Source of the DNA: Lumbricus terrestris
Lineage: Eukaryota > Annelida > Clitellata > Crassiclitellata > Lumbricidae
DNA length: 64,000 bases
Assembly (NCBI GenBank): GCA_949752735.1
Contig: OX457039.1
Span: forward strand, 25,236,210 to 25,300,209
Direction of reading: 5' to 3'
Position numbers and translations under genes: made by a program. Within the stretch, counting starts at the first letter, position 1; every line of letters begins with the position of its first letter. The notes under the pieces are model-generated. The model had not been told where the DNA came from, made no database searches, and saw only the letters and a program-made list of their open reading frames with translations. This document shows, piece after piece, positions 1 through 15,300 of the stretch.

Positions 1-519
1 GTCGGACTTGGTGAACCCCTCCCAATAAGTCACACGGCAGCCCGGTGGACCCTCTCAATCCGAACCCGTGGGAGACCAGCAAAGCATCTGTAGACTGTTG
101 GTGGTGGGAGGGGGCGGAGGAAGTTGTTGGTTGAGTCAGCATATGCACACGAGGCCGTCACTGGTGACTGTTATTTAGGCTATGTTTTTTTAGGTGAAAT
201 AATTATGTTCTGTTCTTAAAGGCACTTAGCATATTCTGTAGGCCAGTGCAGAGACAACCTTTGATTTATGTTCAATTGCAATTCCAGTTAGTGTACTGTA
301 CTTGGTAGGATGTTTCATGTTTCTATCATCTGATGTTTTATTTTGAAAGTTAGTTTCTTGAGACTGAGCGACATTTCCATTGCTATAAATAAATGTAAAA
401 TTTTAAAGAAGCCTAATTTTCTTTGTTGTCTGAACTGTATAGCATTAGCATTGATTTCGTTAAATTTCAGTTTTTGTAGTGTTTTGTGGTTGATTAATAT
501 CTAAGTCTTGTGTTTGTAG
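1..519. other. UBR4 intron, 5' side (partial)
   Basis: This is non-coding DNA before the first UBR4 exon that I can read. The first 180 bases are richer in G and C than the rest and may be repeat-derived, but I could not assign them. The intron ends in a TTTGTAG acceptor at 511-519. No exon could be supported here. Confidence 0.6.
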
Positions 520-3331
520 TATTCTGCAGGGTCTGGTGGACTTTGATGGATATTATCTGGAACGAGATCCCTGCCTTGTCTGTAACAATCCAGAAGTACC
601 ATTTGCTGTATGTTTTGATTCTTATCTGTCCAACATTCTAATTTTCACCTAATCTAAGACTTCTGTATTGTCGCTACTGTTATAATATGCATGGCGTCAG
701 TCAGTGCACTGAAAACTTTTTTGATCTGTAGCATACGTTTTGGACACGTTTGCTTGAAGCATTGACAGAAAATTCTGCAGCACATGAATATTGATCCTGC
801 TGGCATGAATGAAATACAAATGCATTTACAGTACAATATAATGCAACTGAATTTGAGAATGCCCTTTTTAAAGTTCAAGTGCATGGTCTTTTTCTATATT
901 GTAAAGTCATAAATATCTTTTGCCTATAGATCAATTGTTGAATTTTTACACTCTTGAACATAATTTTTCAATAATTTTAATCTGGTTTCTCTGTTGCTTT
1001 AAGAGCGTGAAGTTGTCGTCCATCAAAGTTGACTCAAGGTTCACAACAACAACACAGATTGTGAAGCTAGCTGGAAGTCAGACTATATCAAAGATCTTTG
1101 TGAAAATTGGTGACATCAAGCGAACAAAGATGGTTAGCAGTTGATTTTGTTTTGTCTGCCTTTGCATGTATTTTACAGTTTTTGATCAGCTTGCCAGTTG
1201 CATTGAGAGTTCTGCAGTGTCTCAAGTACTCTTAGTTCAATGAAATTCTGTATTTTTGGTTGAATTATTACATTGTTAGATTATAATTTGTGTGTATTCT
1301 CTTGTCTTTCATTGAGTTTCTCGTGTCGTATGCTAATTTCTTGCGTGAGTTTTTCATGCATTTTACCTGTTTTCTGGTTCGGTTGCTGATCATACAAATC
1401 TCAGATCTAAATAATTGTGTTCATTTTTCATTCTGTCGAATTGACACAGGTGCGAACATTGATTGTCTACTACAACAACCGACAAGTGCAGGCTGTTGTT
1501 GAGCTTAAAAACAAGTAAGGACAAGATTTGATTTCACTTGCTAGACAGATATTTATTAATCTAGTAATAACAATATTTTACTAATATTTTTTATTTATTT
1601 ATTCCGAAAATTTATAGAGAACCTATTCAAGATTTCTACTCAAGAGGTCTAAGCTAATATATTTGATGTTAGCCCTAGGTATACAACCAGCATGTACTAA
1701 AATGCATTGAAAACATATACGTCGCTGGTCATAAATGGGTTTAAGTTAATATGTTAAATTTTTTTATGTCAAACAGTTAGTCAAAAACAAACGTAGCTCG
1801 AATAATAGAACTGAAAGAGTGACCACGGGCAATATTTACTAATCTACTGACAGTACCCAACATGAATATTAAGACAGAAGTTGTTTCAGGATTTCTATTT
1901 TGTCAGCAAGTCTTTATTCTGTAGTATATAATTTCAGATGGCTGTGGAAAAGATGGCCTGTGTCATAAATTGGCTTAAAAGACTGATCATCATTCAGCTG
2001 CAGCATATCAGCTAACTTAAACTAGCCTGGAAATGGCTGCTTCTAAAGATAAATGTTGTCACCTAGTTGCCATTGTGAAATCACTGATTATTGTTCTGTC
2101 CGTTCAAACATTAACGAGAAAATGAATAGCACACTTTGATTATTTACGATTATAATTACTTGCTATGTATGTGTTGCATGCTCTGAGTTTACATTTTGTT
2201 TGCATATTTTTTAAGAATTGTAAACTTCTGTTATTTCCAGACTTGGACTTTGGCACAAGGCAAAGAAGGTGGTCTTGTCTGCTGGGCAGACGGAGGTGAA
2301 AATAGAATTTCCATTGCCGATTGTTGCGTGCAATTTGATGATCGAGTACGCTGACTTCTATGACAATCTGCAAGCGTCGGCTGAAACGCTGCAGTGCCCT
2401 CGTTGCAGTGCGTCCGTTCCTGCAAACCCTGGTGTTTGTGGCAACTGTGGAGAGAATGTGTTCCAGTGTCACAAGTGCAGGTGCATTTTGCCTGGATGGT
2501 GTACAATACTGTACATGTAATTGTAATTGCAGATTCATGTAGCACATTATGAGAGAGAGAGAGAGACACAGAGACTTATCTGAGATGCCTTCACCTAATG
2601 ACAAAAAATGGGTCAAAACCGTTCTAATATTTTTTCAGCACTTGTGAATGGAGGCTCCTTTCCTGGCTTCCTCCTATAGCTGTGGATCTCGTACCATGGT
2701 CAAGTGTGTCAAAGCTTTGCACACTCAAAACAAATGGGTGATAAGAGTTGCATTCACTAGTCAACAGCCCAATGATGTCTACCAGAATTCATTGTGAATA
2801 AATATCTATTTAGGTAGATGGCAGTTTGCCTCAAGGTAACATGTGGGGCATTGTGGGCTGTGTATCCATACATATTTCGCAACTATCTTTGAAGATAGTT
2901 TCTCTTTCATTGTTTTAGTGGACATTCAGATCGAATTCATTCATAGCTGAGCAGATTTGCCATCATGCCTTGATGACTTAAGTAGTGCAGCTTTGCACTG
3001 TATTTATTCAATTGCCTAGGAATACTCCGTCTTAATGCAGCATTTATAATAAAGATCATGTTTTGAAATAATAGTTTTAAAGTAGTGTTTATTAAATTGT
3101 GTGTGTGTGCTGCCAATGATGGTTAATCTGATGCCATACTCATACCTCAAGGCTAAGATAATAATGCAAATAATCTTTTGTTTTGTTTTTAGAGCCATCA
3201 ACTATGATGAGAAAGATCCTTTCTTGTGCAATGCTTGTGGATTTTGCAAATATGCAAAGTTTGACTTTACCTTAACAACAAAGCCATGTTGTGCTGTGGA
3301 CCCAATTGAAAATGATGAAGACAGGAAAAAG
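520..3331 (+). CDS. UBR4: UBR4 exons a-e: [11 protein letters not shown] block and zinc-binding cluster
   Basis: Exons are 520-607, 1004-1132, 1450-1514, 2241-2480 and 3193-3331. The first begins at phase 1, so an upstream exon is missing from the window. The segment holds CxxC pairs CPRC, CGNC, CHKC and then CNACGFC, spaced like a zinc-ribbon pair and typical of UBR4 orthologs. It ends in [15 protein letters not shown], which is nearly identical across animals. The motifs are seen directly; metal binding is inferred from cysteine spacing. Confidence 0.94.
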
Positions 3332-6300
3332 GTTCGTAGTTATTTCTGTTGCTTAAATGTGCATCCTGGTTATTTTATTCACTTTTTCACTCAGAAAAGA
3401 CTTGAGCCTTCAAAACTGTGCCACTTTTTCTTCTGTTTGTTAAGAACTTTGCTGAAATAAGGTAATTTCTGTATTTTGCCCATGATATGCTCTGGTGTTT
3501 AGCATGAGTTTGTATGCGCACTTGTTATAGCGCCTCTTCCAGCCCTCAACCGCTACTCAGAGGCGCTCCCGACTACAGCGCGGACACTGCATCGGAGTTT
3601 CACGCCGAAGCGCTGAGCAATTGCAAGTGAAGGACTTGCCCAGGGTCCCTACGTGGCGACTTGAGGTGGATTCAAACCTCGAACCTTCCGGCTTAAAGGC
3701 AACGACGCCACCACTACACCACTGCGCCCCACATTATGTGTTCTGTGAATGATGCTGGTGTAGCTGTGTTTGAGTGCTCCAGATTTTGCTTGAGCTAAGA
3801 TTGTCATATGATGCTAAATTCTTACATGCTACTTTTCAAACTTGTCAAATGCTCTAGGAATTATATTCATTTTATTTATTTTCTTATTTGTTCAAACTTT
3901 AAGGGTATAAGTTGTTTAATAAGCTGTTTAACGGGAAAAAATTAGAAATAAATTTTTTGGTGATAAATTTTGGGGGGGACACATTGATATAAATGATTGT
4001 ACATATTCAGCCATACCTCCAATGACTTTGCAATACAGTGATGTGTTTGGGTGAAATTCTACATCAGTGCTTCAACATAAACTGTATTAGGCTGTCACAA
4101 CAATTAACACACTGTTGGAGAGAGCAGATCACCAGTACAAGCAGCTGCAGCTGTACAAGTCTTCTTTGGAGGCACTTCTGGTTAAGGTTAGTGAGCACAC
4201 AGTGGAGAAAGTTGAAGACCCTTCGTCTAGTTCTACATCTACTACAACTTCAGCGAGTACAGGTGCTGCGTCAAGTGCCATCAACAAGACAATTCAGCAA
4301 TTGGCGCAGAAGTACTGTGGCGATTGTCGTACTGCATTTGAAGATCTTGGCAAAATCATTCAGGTGAGCGAGCTTTGGCATTGCATATATTATTTCTTTT
4401 TAATTTTGCATGACTTTGAAAGTGCAGTTTGGCATGTTATTTGCTAATAAAAACTAAATTTTAATAATTTGTTTTAAGTTTGTTCAATTTCAGCTTTGGC
4501 TGAAAGATTAGAATGGAATTCGAAATAAATGAAGGGCATGGGATTTTATTGACCCCTTGGAAACTGTGTTGATCAATCTGTAGCTACAGACTGTATTAGC
4601 ATTCATTATATTATACTGAGGTAAGCAAAGGCACAAAAAGCTTTCTGGCGTTGCATCCTTTCATATATGAGTGTGCTTGAGCAAAAACCTGGACTCGGTT
4701 GGAGAAATGCAGATTGAGTTTAACACTGTATTGGATTAGGCTGGAAGTGCTGTATTATTTTGTGAAAGTTACATCCTCTTTCACAAATGTGAAGGCATGT
4801 ATGCTTTAACATGTGCATCTCTATGTGTGCAAATACTTTTGAAAAATTGCTTTTCAAATATTGGTAGAATTTATTGTAGCTCTGTTGTGGGTTTTACACG
4901 CAGAATTCATTGCACAGTCGGCTTAAGAGCTGATGTGACACATTTGATTATTACCGGCTGCCTTTGCATAGTGTGGTTGAAAAATTAGGCATTCAAAGTT
5001 TTGTAACTATGAACCCCAGTTTGCCAATGTAAAGATTTACAGACAATGTTTATGTGTAGAAGCATTAGTCAACTCAGCAGTTTTATTGAACTCCAATATT
5101 AACAACATTTGATATTGATGATGATGGTGCTCTGCCCGAAGGCAGGTTCATTGGCTTTACGCCCCTGGGGATGAGATGAGTGAGGTGGTTTCCCGTTGCC
5201 TTCCCCACAGACAATGATGGGTAAGCAACTTGCCCAAGGTCGCTCTGCAGGAGCTTTCGCCTCTGCGTCCCACATGTGCTAGCCCGAGATATCTAAATCT
5301 CTGAATGTCAACTCCCAGCCTGGGGCTTGATCCGCAGTCCGTTCCAACCAACAGACGAATGCCGCTCTCGCTAACCAGTGTAGCTAACTAGGCCAGTATT
5401 TGATATTATTTGATATTACAGTAATTTAAAGAATGTATTAGTAATCATCCTAAGCTGAGACCAGAAGGGACAAGACGATATTTTCTGCTAGCAGGTCACA
5501 TAGTTTCTGAGAACATAATAAGTTATTGTATTTCAACAATATCACATATTCATGAGGTTTTGCGAACTTTATGTTTTAGGTTAGTTCCATCAGATACTAT
5601 GATATACTGTGTGCTCAGGTATAAATTGTGGTTTTCATGTGTGACCTCTGTATTGCAGCTTCATCCTCTGCATTGGCAACTGTTGACAGATGACTCATTG
5701 TAGGAAAAGGCATCTTCTAATAAAACTTGAAATCCTTCAGAGGTTCACTGTGTTTTTTACGACGGCTTATGTTAATATTGTAGAAAGTTCTGGCATCTCG
5801 TAAGGAATTGATCGAGTATGACAGACAGCAGCAGGATGCTGCCCAGATTGCCACCATACCTGGATCTACTCTGAGTACACCTGTCATCAGTCCAAAAGCT
5901 TCTGAGCTCTTTGCTTCCGTCAAGGAACAGGATGTGCGCATGTCAAAGCCAAAAGAGAAGTGAGTTTCTAATTGTTACAGCTCATGTATCAGTCTTTCTA
6001 AATGTATAAATGCGATATTGTTTTTACTTTGTCAATGTTATTGCTAGAAAGAAGTGAGATGGGTGTGTTGAATGGGTTAGACAATACTGTGAATATGTTG
6101 TGAAAGGCTTGAAAATGGCAGGCCTGCAGTAGATGTTTCTGGGATTAATAGTAGGATGTTTTGATTTGTTTTTTATCTTTGTGTTTTAATATTGCAATAT
6201 GTCAGCAATACTTGAGCATTGTCTTGCCTTTTCCCACACACACACACACACACACGCACACACACACACACACACACATATGTATATATCTTATCTAATC

Positions 6301-9300
6301 TAATAAAACATTTGTAAAACACTTCTCACAGCAGAGCTATTCAGAAGCACTCTCAGAGTGACAAGCCCAAGAAAACGGAAATGTCTTCAAGCAGGGAAAA
6401 GATGCAGGTGAATTTCTTGCCACGAATGCCAGAGGCACGGTGATTGCACATTAATGGACTAACAATAGCAAAAGCCCGATACTGGGTTAATGAGGTTCGT
6501 GATCTAGGTACAAATAGATCATGGCGGTCAGCAGAATGAAGAGGGCCTGAAGATCTTGCAGAAGGAGGCTTGCACATTAACACGTTGACCGCCCAGTACA
6601 AGTTAACTCGTACTGGATGCAGTCATTTAACATGGCGTGTAGGCAGTCAATGTGTTAAGTCGCAGAGGTATTTATACATTAAGCCCTGCAGGGACTTAAT
6701 AACTAGGAGCAAGACTGTATATCTGATTCGGGCAAAGATCGGAAGCCAGTGAGGGTCATGAGTCATGAATGTAGAGATGTGCGAATATCGAGGATGTCGT
6801 GCGATAAGTCTAGCAGCAGAATTTAGGACAGATTGCACAGATGACAAGCAAACCTTAGGAAGTCCAATTACCATAGTTTGGAGTTACAGTAGTCAGTTCG
6901 TGAGGAGATAAAGGCATGTACCATAGTCGCAAACACCTTGAAGGACACCAATCTCCTAATTGCCCTAAGTCGTCTCAAATGGTAGTAACAGGAATGGATC
7001 AAGAGAGACCCAGCAAGAGAGACCTTGCCCTAAGGCCCAGCCTTAGGGCAAGGCGAGCGAGGCGACCGCCTTGGGCCCCGCGCTTCCAGGGCCCCGCGCA
7101 GCTGGTTATAATTTTTACTTTGTTGAGATTGATAATGGTTACTTCGCATATCAACTATGCTCAATTGCAGTCAATGTGTCGCGTGAATGTGATAGATGAT
7201 TTTGGAAACAGCGATCTATAAATTTAATGCTAAACCAAGTCACAGCTATAGACCTATTGTTGTAGGCCTACACGTTGAATTAATTTTCAAAATAGAAACA
7301 TGGCTAAGATTCATAAAAACTTCCAAGCGATCAACAATAGACCTAGCCCTACTTTGAGAATGTCGCACTAAATTAGCTTTTTGTCAATTGAAAAAGATGT
7401 TCCATTGTGAAATCATTTCATATTTCGCATAGACCTACATCAAATTAGGGAAGGTTTGCGAAAACTTTTGTAAGATAGCACTCACATCTTTGTCCATAGC
7501 ATACTCGATAGAGATTAACATTTCAAAGCTTCAATTAGAAGGAATCGGAAATATGTCAATTATTGGCGTCCTATTTTAGATGCTATATATTCGACTAGTT
7601 AAATTGAAAATAGTCCTAATTATTGTTTCCCTAGTAGATCTCAACTGCTAGGGTTAATAGCCAGTTTGCATATGAATGTCCATTAACTTCAATTTTCAAC
7701 ATGGGCGCCTGGAGACATTTTAGTTGGAAATTTGTCAAAAGTAAAATTTTATGGTTACAAATCGGTGTTCATTTTCCAGAGGGAGCCCATGATTTTGTAT
7801 TACCTAAATAGGTCTACATAATTATAGTGCTAACACTATTGCTATTGACAGGTAATCAACTCAGCAAATTTTTAAAATTTTGCCTGGAGACTCGCTGCTG
7901 CCTTAGGCCCCGCAAACCCTAGGGCCGGGCCTGGAGACAGGTGTTCAGTGAATGTCAGAGCACTGTCAAGTGTGATACCAGATCACGATCACTAGAAGAA
8001 AAGGTGAAGTAAGGGAATGATGAGCCCAGTAATTGAAGATCAAGCTTATGTAATTGTTGTTTCCAAACCAAATCAATTGTGTCTAATATATAATGTCTTT
8101 TATAGCACCTCTACAAGAAAACTACTCAGGAGTGCTTCCAGTCCAACCACGTAAGGGGAAGAAACTTGAGTGATTTATAAAACAAAGTTTGCTTGGTCAG
8201 GTGTGATATGTGCGTCTGTGAAGGAAGGTCATTCGAGATGAAGTGGTCTGCAACTGAGAGAGCTGAGCATTGCCTGGCAACAAAGCGAGCATGTGGAATT
8301 CTGTCTGGCATATCATTGATGTAACTCACTGTATTATTGTATTACTTTGTATGTAAGTATCTATTTAAGCCTCTGTAGTACGGTGAACCATTCAGAAGCA
8401 CTCCCAGTGCACAAGTCCCTGCAAGAAGAAACAGGTTTTGAGAAGAGAGAAGGAAGAAGAGCGACTGCTAGACAGAATTGTAGAGCGGACAGAAGGAGAA
8501 AGCGCATTCCAAAGAGAAGGACCTAATGAGGCAAATGATTGAAACTGAACCATAGTGCAGTTCTAGAATGTATTAGTTTGAACCAAGCGACTATAAAGCA
8601 ATGTTTTATAATAAGAGATCATATTTAGTGATGAGGAAGTCATGTATTACGTTTGTCTTTTATTTCTTTGTAGGCGTTCTCATTGTTATGGTTGTGCAAG
8701 TGCAACTGTCGAGCACTGCATCACTCTTCTACGAGCAATGGCAACAAATCCTGTCCTGAAAAACTTCCTTTGTGGTCAGGTGTGCTACACAATGCCATAA
8801 AAGACTGTAAAACTAATTAACTTAGGATTTTAGGCTCTAGAAGTTGTTGTCTTCCATGGACTTCAGTATAGATAGAGTCAGACTTTGACCATTTTTGGGG
8901 ACCTGGCCATTTCAATTGTAATGTGGACCCCAGATACCAAATTTCTATCATTTAATAAATTTATTTATTTTAAGGCACATCCTGTGAATAAGTAAGGTTG
9001 TGTAGCAAACCATCTCTAATGGATCAGAAAAGTCTGTAATATGACTACATGTGTTAATTATCAAAGCCTATCCAATATAAATATTGAAGCGATCAATTGT
9101 GGTGACTTCATTGTCAATGGTAGTTTACAGATCACTTAGGGAGTTTGCAGAGTTAGAATATTTGTGTATATTGATATATAAATAAGTCCTTTCCGCATCC
9201 TGAAACCAGAGGGTCCAGATATATATATATATATATATTGGCTAGTGATGTAGCTTCTCCGGAAAAGTATTTTGCCGGAAAGTTTCCGGAAAGTTTCCAA

Positions 9301-12300
9301 AGAACCGGAAAAATACATTTAACTCTGAAAATATCAGAATTTCACTCTCAGAAATTTTTATTATTGTTTAAACTCCTTTTATTTATAGTACTTCTGTCGA
9401 TGCAAACAATGTTGAACTTAAAAATAATTAATATGAGCATCAAACACTAGTTGTAGCTTGCATGTCTGCAGTCAGCCCTGTTGCAGGAAACGTGTAAAAA
9501 ACCTGTTATAAACATGAAACAATCTAACAATCTATCAATACTTAAATAAAAGTTAAAACAATACTGTCTTATATTTTCATGACTCACAAATATGAAGATG
9601 GCTGAATGATAAAAAATATTTCTCTAAATTTACAGTGAAGTTTAATAGCATTTAATTCCTCAATGTATTTTTTTGGGCCATGTGAACAATCTGAACAATG
9701 ATCATTAGCACTAGCAGTGCCATCTATTGAATAAACTATCAGTTATAACCACCTAATACTACTTATAGTGACTTATGTATTTAGTAACATTGTATCGAAA
9801 GAAAATTTCGGACTCATTAGAATTGAGTACGTATTTAATAATATCTTATTGGCGGAAAAATGTCGGAAAGTTTCTGGAAAAATACGTTGGAAAGTTTCTG
9901 AAACGTTCCGGAAAGATATGAAACTTTCCGGAGAAAGTTTCTGCCTCACAACACTAATAATGGTACATGGGCAGAATGACCTTTCCACCACTGCTTCAGA
10001 GGTATATGACTGTTCCATGCGACATTGTTTCATCTTGTGTAGTTCAGCATATTGTTCTGTCAATGCTTTAGTTTGCATCGGAGCATCCTACAGGCCACGC
10101 GTTTTGGTTGCAGGGATTGATAAGAGAGCTCGTTGACTACAACCTGAGGCGTGGACCTCCTTCTCTGCGTGCGGAGGTGCGCCATCTGCTCTGCCTCATG
10201 TCCAACAACAACCCAGCAGCCACCGAAGAACTGAGCGAGCTACTCACCAAGAACATCACGCTGGCAATACAGGGACATCTGTCTAATCCAGATTTTGTAA
10301 GTTCGTTCGTTTGTCTAATGATCTTTCAATCGTTCATTCTTTTACAAGTGAGTTACCTCATGATGAAAAAGATATCACCTACCTACTAAATCATAGTCGA
10401 AGGGATACAGGTAGAAAATGTAGAAAGTTTTACTTACCTGAGGAGCAACACAACTTAGGCCTTGGATTGCAAAGTGAAATAAAAACAAGAATATAGCAAA
10501 GAGAATGGTGATGCTGAAAGCAGTGGACAGCATCTCAAAGAGTGGTGTAATTGGTGTAAAAACAAAGAAGTGAGTACCAATAACATTTGTTTTCAGCAGC
10601 ATGATGTGATTGATGTGTGGTTGTGAAACATTTGTGCTTACAAAAGAATAACACAGGCAAGTGACATTCGAGAGAAAATGCTATAGAAAGATTTTGAGGA
10701 TAGGGTGGATAGGTCTGAAGATATGAGCAACAATGAGGTGTACAGAAGAATGGAAATGACTAAGAGCCTCATTCTGAACGTCATTCAGTGAAGACTTGGA
10801 TTCATCAGACATATCTGCTGAATGGGAAGATGACAGAAAAACGAAGGTGGTGATGTTTGAAATGATGGAGGGCATGAACAGAAGAGGAAGACCGCACAGA
10901 GACAGAGACAGACGTTATCAAAGAGTGGTGTGCGACAAACCTACAGAGACTGAGCCATCTGGCTCTAGATACATCCAGCTGAAGAGACATTGTGCAGAAG
11001 GGACTCTACCGGCACTGAGCCCATGGTTATTGATGGATTGATTTTTCTTTATGGAGGTAAATGCTTGGTTATTATTCTAGCTCATTGATCTTTTTATTTT
11101 TTAAAACTTTTTAACAGTGCTGTTTAATGTTCAGTTATTTATTTAGATCTGAGTTATGTGCAGCCTTTAGTAGAAAATCCTAGTGTTTGTCACATTCTCT
11201 TTTTGATATTCATGATAAAAATAAAAGTGGAAATTCTTTGCTTCTTTTTGCAGTATGCCTCTGTAAATGGGACCAGCATTTTATTGTGTACATCTTATGC
11301 ACTGAGATATGTGCAGGTGATTCTGTGGATTCTTACAGAAACTTCTCTGATCCCAGTTGATTTTGGTTTGATGTTTGTTGAACGGCCTTTTTCGCAGTTG
11401 AAACATTTTAACAGATCTATATTGGTTAAGTGTATTTCCCATGTCTTGATTGTGTTTTTGTTAATGCAGGCATCTGCCGTGAGACATGAGATGTTCTTGT
11501 TGAGCAACTTATTGCAGCTGGAGGATCATCTCTGGGAACAGCGCATCAGATGCGGTTTGTGTTATCCTATGCTTTTGATTTTGAACTCTTGTTTTAGCCA
11601 GATATGGTAATGTTTTGCAACATTGTTTGGCATTGGACATTGGGTTGAAGTTGAAGCTTAGCTGCATAAATTGTATAGGTGACCCTCTTTAATGTATGTA
11701 GATTTATTTTTAATGGCCTCTAGAAACCAAGGACATAGATGGTTTAGCATTTTAACGATAAGTTGCATGTTGCTTTCCTACTCACTTTCAATCCACTGTT
11801 GTCATAGACGTCTAGAATAGCCTTTTCTGATGTAAGGACATTTGTTCAGCTCTTCACTAAAACAATTGCTGAATATCATGTTCCAGTCAGATATGAGTTC
11901 GTAAAATATTATCTGGCTTGTGATATTCAGAGCAACAGGCTGAACAGTGTCACCAATGTAACACATGTTGCAAATAGTGTGACTTAAGTAGTAAGTACTG
12001 ATACTGCGATTGATAGGCTTATAGGATACCATCTTGTTTTAAAATTATCACATTTGGAGTGAAAGCGCGTACACTGTCAAACATTGTCTAAATGTAAGTT
12101 CTACATTATAACAGAAAAATGTCTTTATATCTAACCGGAAATGAAGTACTTTTCCAGAAAATACTCAACATTCAGCAGAAACTTGTAAATATATTTAGCC
12201 TAGGTAGTGCTAATGTTTTAAGTCCTTTGAAGGGACTGAGTTTGTTGAACGCAGATATATAACAAAACACTGGAAACATTGCTATTAGCTGTAGAACGAT

Positions 12301-15300
12301 TCCATCCTTCACATAATTCTGTAGATTCTGTGTAGCTACTTTAGATACTGCGTGCGTGCTAATTCTAGTCTTTTGTCGTTGCAGTGATGAGACTGTTCAT
12401 GCAAAGTATGCACATCGAAAGCCCTGCAGTGATTGAATGTATATCTCTGCCATGTCTTCGCATCCTTCAGCACATCATTAGACCTGCTGCACCAACCAGT
12501 AAAAAGAACAAGGTAATTTGACGTAGCTTCATGATTTTGCTTAAATGGAGTACTGTTCAGAGATGATAACAGTTGAGTACTTTGGTTCCAGGTTTCTCTG
12601 TAGTTATTTGGTGAGGAGTGAAGTACTTGCAGTTAAGGTTACCAGATTTCGGAATTACTTTGTCATGAAATGACATCAAAACGTAGCCCAAAAGATGAGG
12701 AAACTAAATGAAGACGAATCATTTTTGCTACGTACATTAAGTGCATACTTTACTGGTTTCGTTAGTCACATCGCAAGTCACATGCTGAAACCATTGACTT
12801 AAAACTTTTGATGGCGATATGCTTAGTTCCTACCGTAGACTTGTTTGTATTATATCGTATATATGAGAATTTATGAAGTGCCTTTTACAGTGCTAAGTAT
12901 TCAGAGTTGCTCTCAGCATGACAGCTTTGAGAAATAAGAAAGTCTTCAAGCAGCGAAGGGATGCACTTTTTGCGATGAACTGGCAACCCTGTAGCATATG
13001 TATATAATGAGTGCATTGAGATAACATAAATCTCTCTATGTTCAATTGTTCAATGCCCCTTTGTCAATATTAATTTGATGAGATAATATTGACTTTGCTC
13101 GAATGCTGTTCATTTATAAATGGCAAAAGAAGACTGTGATTGTTTAGTTAAGAAGTATCATTGAAATGAGGATTGATTAAGATGCGCCCTTTAGTTAATG
13201 ATTCGTCAATCATGAATATAATTATCAGCTACTGAATATGTTTCTATGAAAGAATTGTATTGAGCCATGACCTCCAATCCTCCATAAGGTCCATAGTGTC
13301 TAATGGACTAGGATGGACTTAATTTATGGTTAAGTTGTTCAATGTAATGCATGTTTAATACTGTTTATGTTTGTTTTTATCAATGCATTGTTTGTGTTGA
13401 AGGATAAGCCACTGGAGGCTTTGTGCACTGTGAGGCCATCATCAGAATTGCATGTCAACTTGCATGCTTGGCTGTCTGGAGAAACCAATGCTTCATTTCA
13501 GTCTTGGAGACAATCAATGCCCAGCAGCAAGTGTAAGTGATTCTGTGAGATAGACCATTGTGTAACTTACACCAATTCTTTAGACTTTACCTTACACCTT
13601 AGTCCTTCGCATGCGGAGCTGCACATCAAGCAGCACAGTTTTCTCCATTCCTCTCTGTCCATCGACATCTCAACAGCGTTATTCCACGTCATCTCCAAAC
13701 ATCGCAAATCCTCTCGCACAGTCTCCATCCAGTTTTTGCTTGCTCTTCCTCTTCCGCATCTTTAGATCAGCGTCTCTTAAAAGTGTTTGCCCTGCAACCA
13801 ATTGGCTGGATTCGGACCTGTAGCAGACCACAATCTATTCTTTTGACCCAGTGATTTATAATAAGAATTTAGCAGATATTGATGTAAAACTGCAAAATTT
13901 ACTCTAACATTCATTCATTCATTCAAGTATTTATATAGCACCTCTTCAAGAAAGCTACTCAGAGGCACTGCCGACTCCAGCACAGCCAAATAGAACAGTT
14001 TATAAGTGCTTATGGTATGTGTCAGAGAGTGATCTAGGGAACAGGCGCAGCTCAAGTGGGAGGGCATTCCAAACCACTGGGCCAACCACAGAAAAAGCAC
14101 GGCTCTGCATGATAGAGTGATTTTGCCAAAACAATGGAATAGCATTTTTTTAAATGTATTTGAAATTAAAAGAATGCTACAACAACGGAGCATCATACTG
14201 TATGCAAAGAAAATGTTGTAGGAACATTGGGTTAACGCACCACTGCAGATCATCTGGGTCACTACATGAGATGATAAAATCTTGACAGAATGAGAATTGA
14301 GATGATAAAATCTTGACAGAATGAAAATTGAGATGATGAAATTTTGACAGAATGAAAATTGAGTGATTGAATTGCAAAATGGCATCTAATTCTTAACATC
14401 ATATGGGTGGTTGCAAGAAAGGAACTTTCGGTAAAGTTTCTTTGCATGATGCCTCATGTTGTTTCAATGAATTTGCGCATTTCTGTTATAAGTCATAAGA
14501 TTCTTATTAAGCTATATCTTGTATAAGGGTCTTGTTTTCTATTTGCTGAAGAATATTGTAGAAGTTTTCCTATTTGCAGCTTCGGATGGAACACAGAGGA
14601 AAAAGAAAGAAGAGAAGCCGAGAGAAAAGGAATTGGAAAAGCGTGTCATACGAGTCCGCTATCTCATGGAAAAGTATGGAGCAAAGTGGAGAAACAAAGT
14701 AGTACAATGTAAGTAATAAATTGCATTCCAAATAACTCAGCCTAGTTCTCAATGAGAATTCTCCCTCCAAGAAAAAAAATGGATAGGTGTTGTATGTACT
14801 ATTCCCCCAGAGCAGAGATATATGCAACATTTTCTCCTCACAGAAAAATTCGACAGCTCCTGTTTACATGTATTTTTTTAAAGTACATAAGGTGGTACCA
14901 CGTGTTTCTCTGGGAAATGTTTGGTGAAAAGACTAAAAAGAAAGTCGTTTGAAATTTTCGGTCAAAAGGTGTCATTAGTGTCTAAGTCTAAGAAGTAAGT
15001 GTCTGACTGAATGGTTGCCATCCGCACAAAATGGCCATTTTCCCAAACACACACCCTCCCCAGAAAACATGAATTTCCCCCTTCCCCTCCTCCCAAAACA
15101 GATGGATCAGATTAAACACTAGTTATTAAGAAACAGTTAGGTTTATCAGTTTGTGAACAATAAAGACACTGACAAATGTGTATGAATTCAATTGTGGTAC
15201 TGATGTTTGCATGTTTTGTCCTTTGACAAAACGATTGTGACATGTCAATATATGAAGAATGGTACTTCAAAATTGACAGCACCCAAACATTATACTGTGT

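Larger units (their letters stand above)
6308..8040 (-). mobile_element. CR1/L2-like LINE fragment with nested insertions
   Basis: The minus strand reads like the end of a non-LTR reverse transcriptase: [55 protein letters not shown], then [16 protein letters not shown] and the GAGTGCTTCTGAATAG tail. Stops and frameshifts make it dead. Two later elements interrupt it: about 7032-7932 and 6581-6654. It lies antisense in a UBR4 intron. The clade is judged from protein pattern only. Confidence 0.8.

Noticed and set aside
2140..2616. 158-codon minus-strand ORF
   Set aside because: It lies antisense over the conserved UBR4 zinc-cluster exon, which explains the lack of stops.
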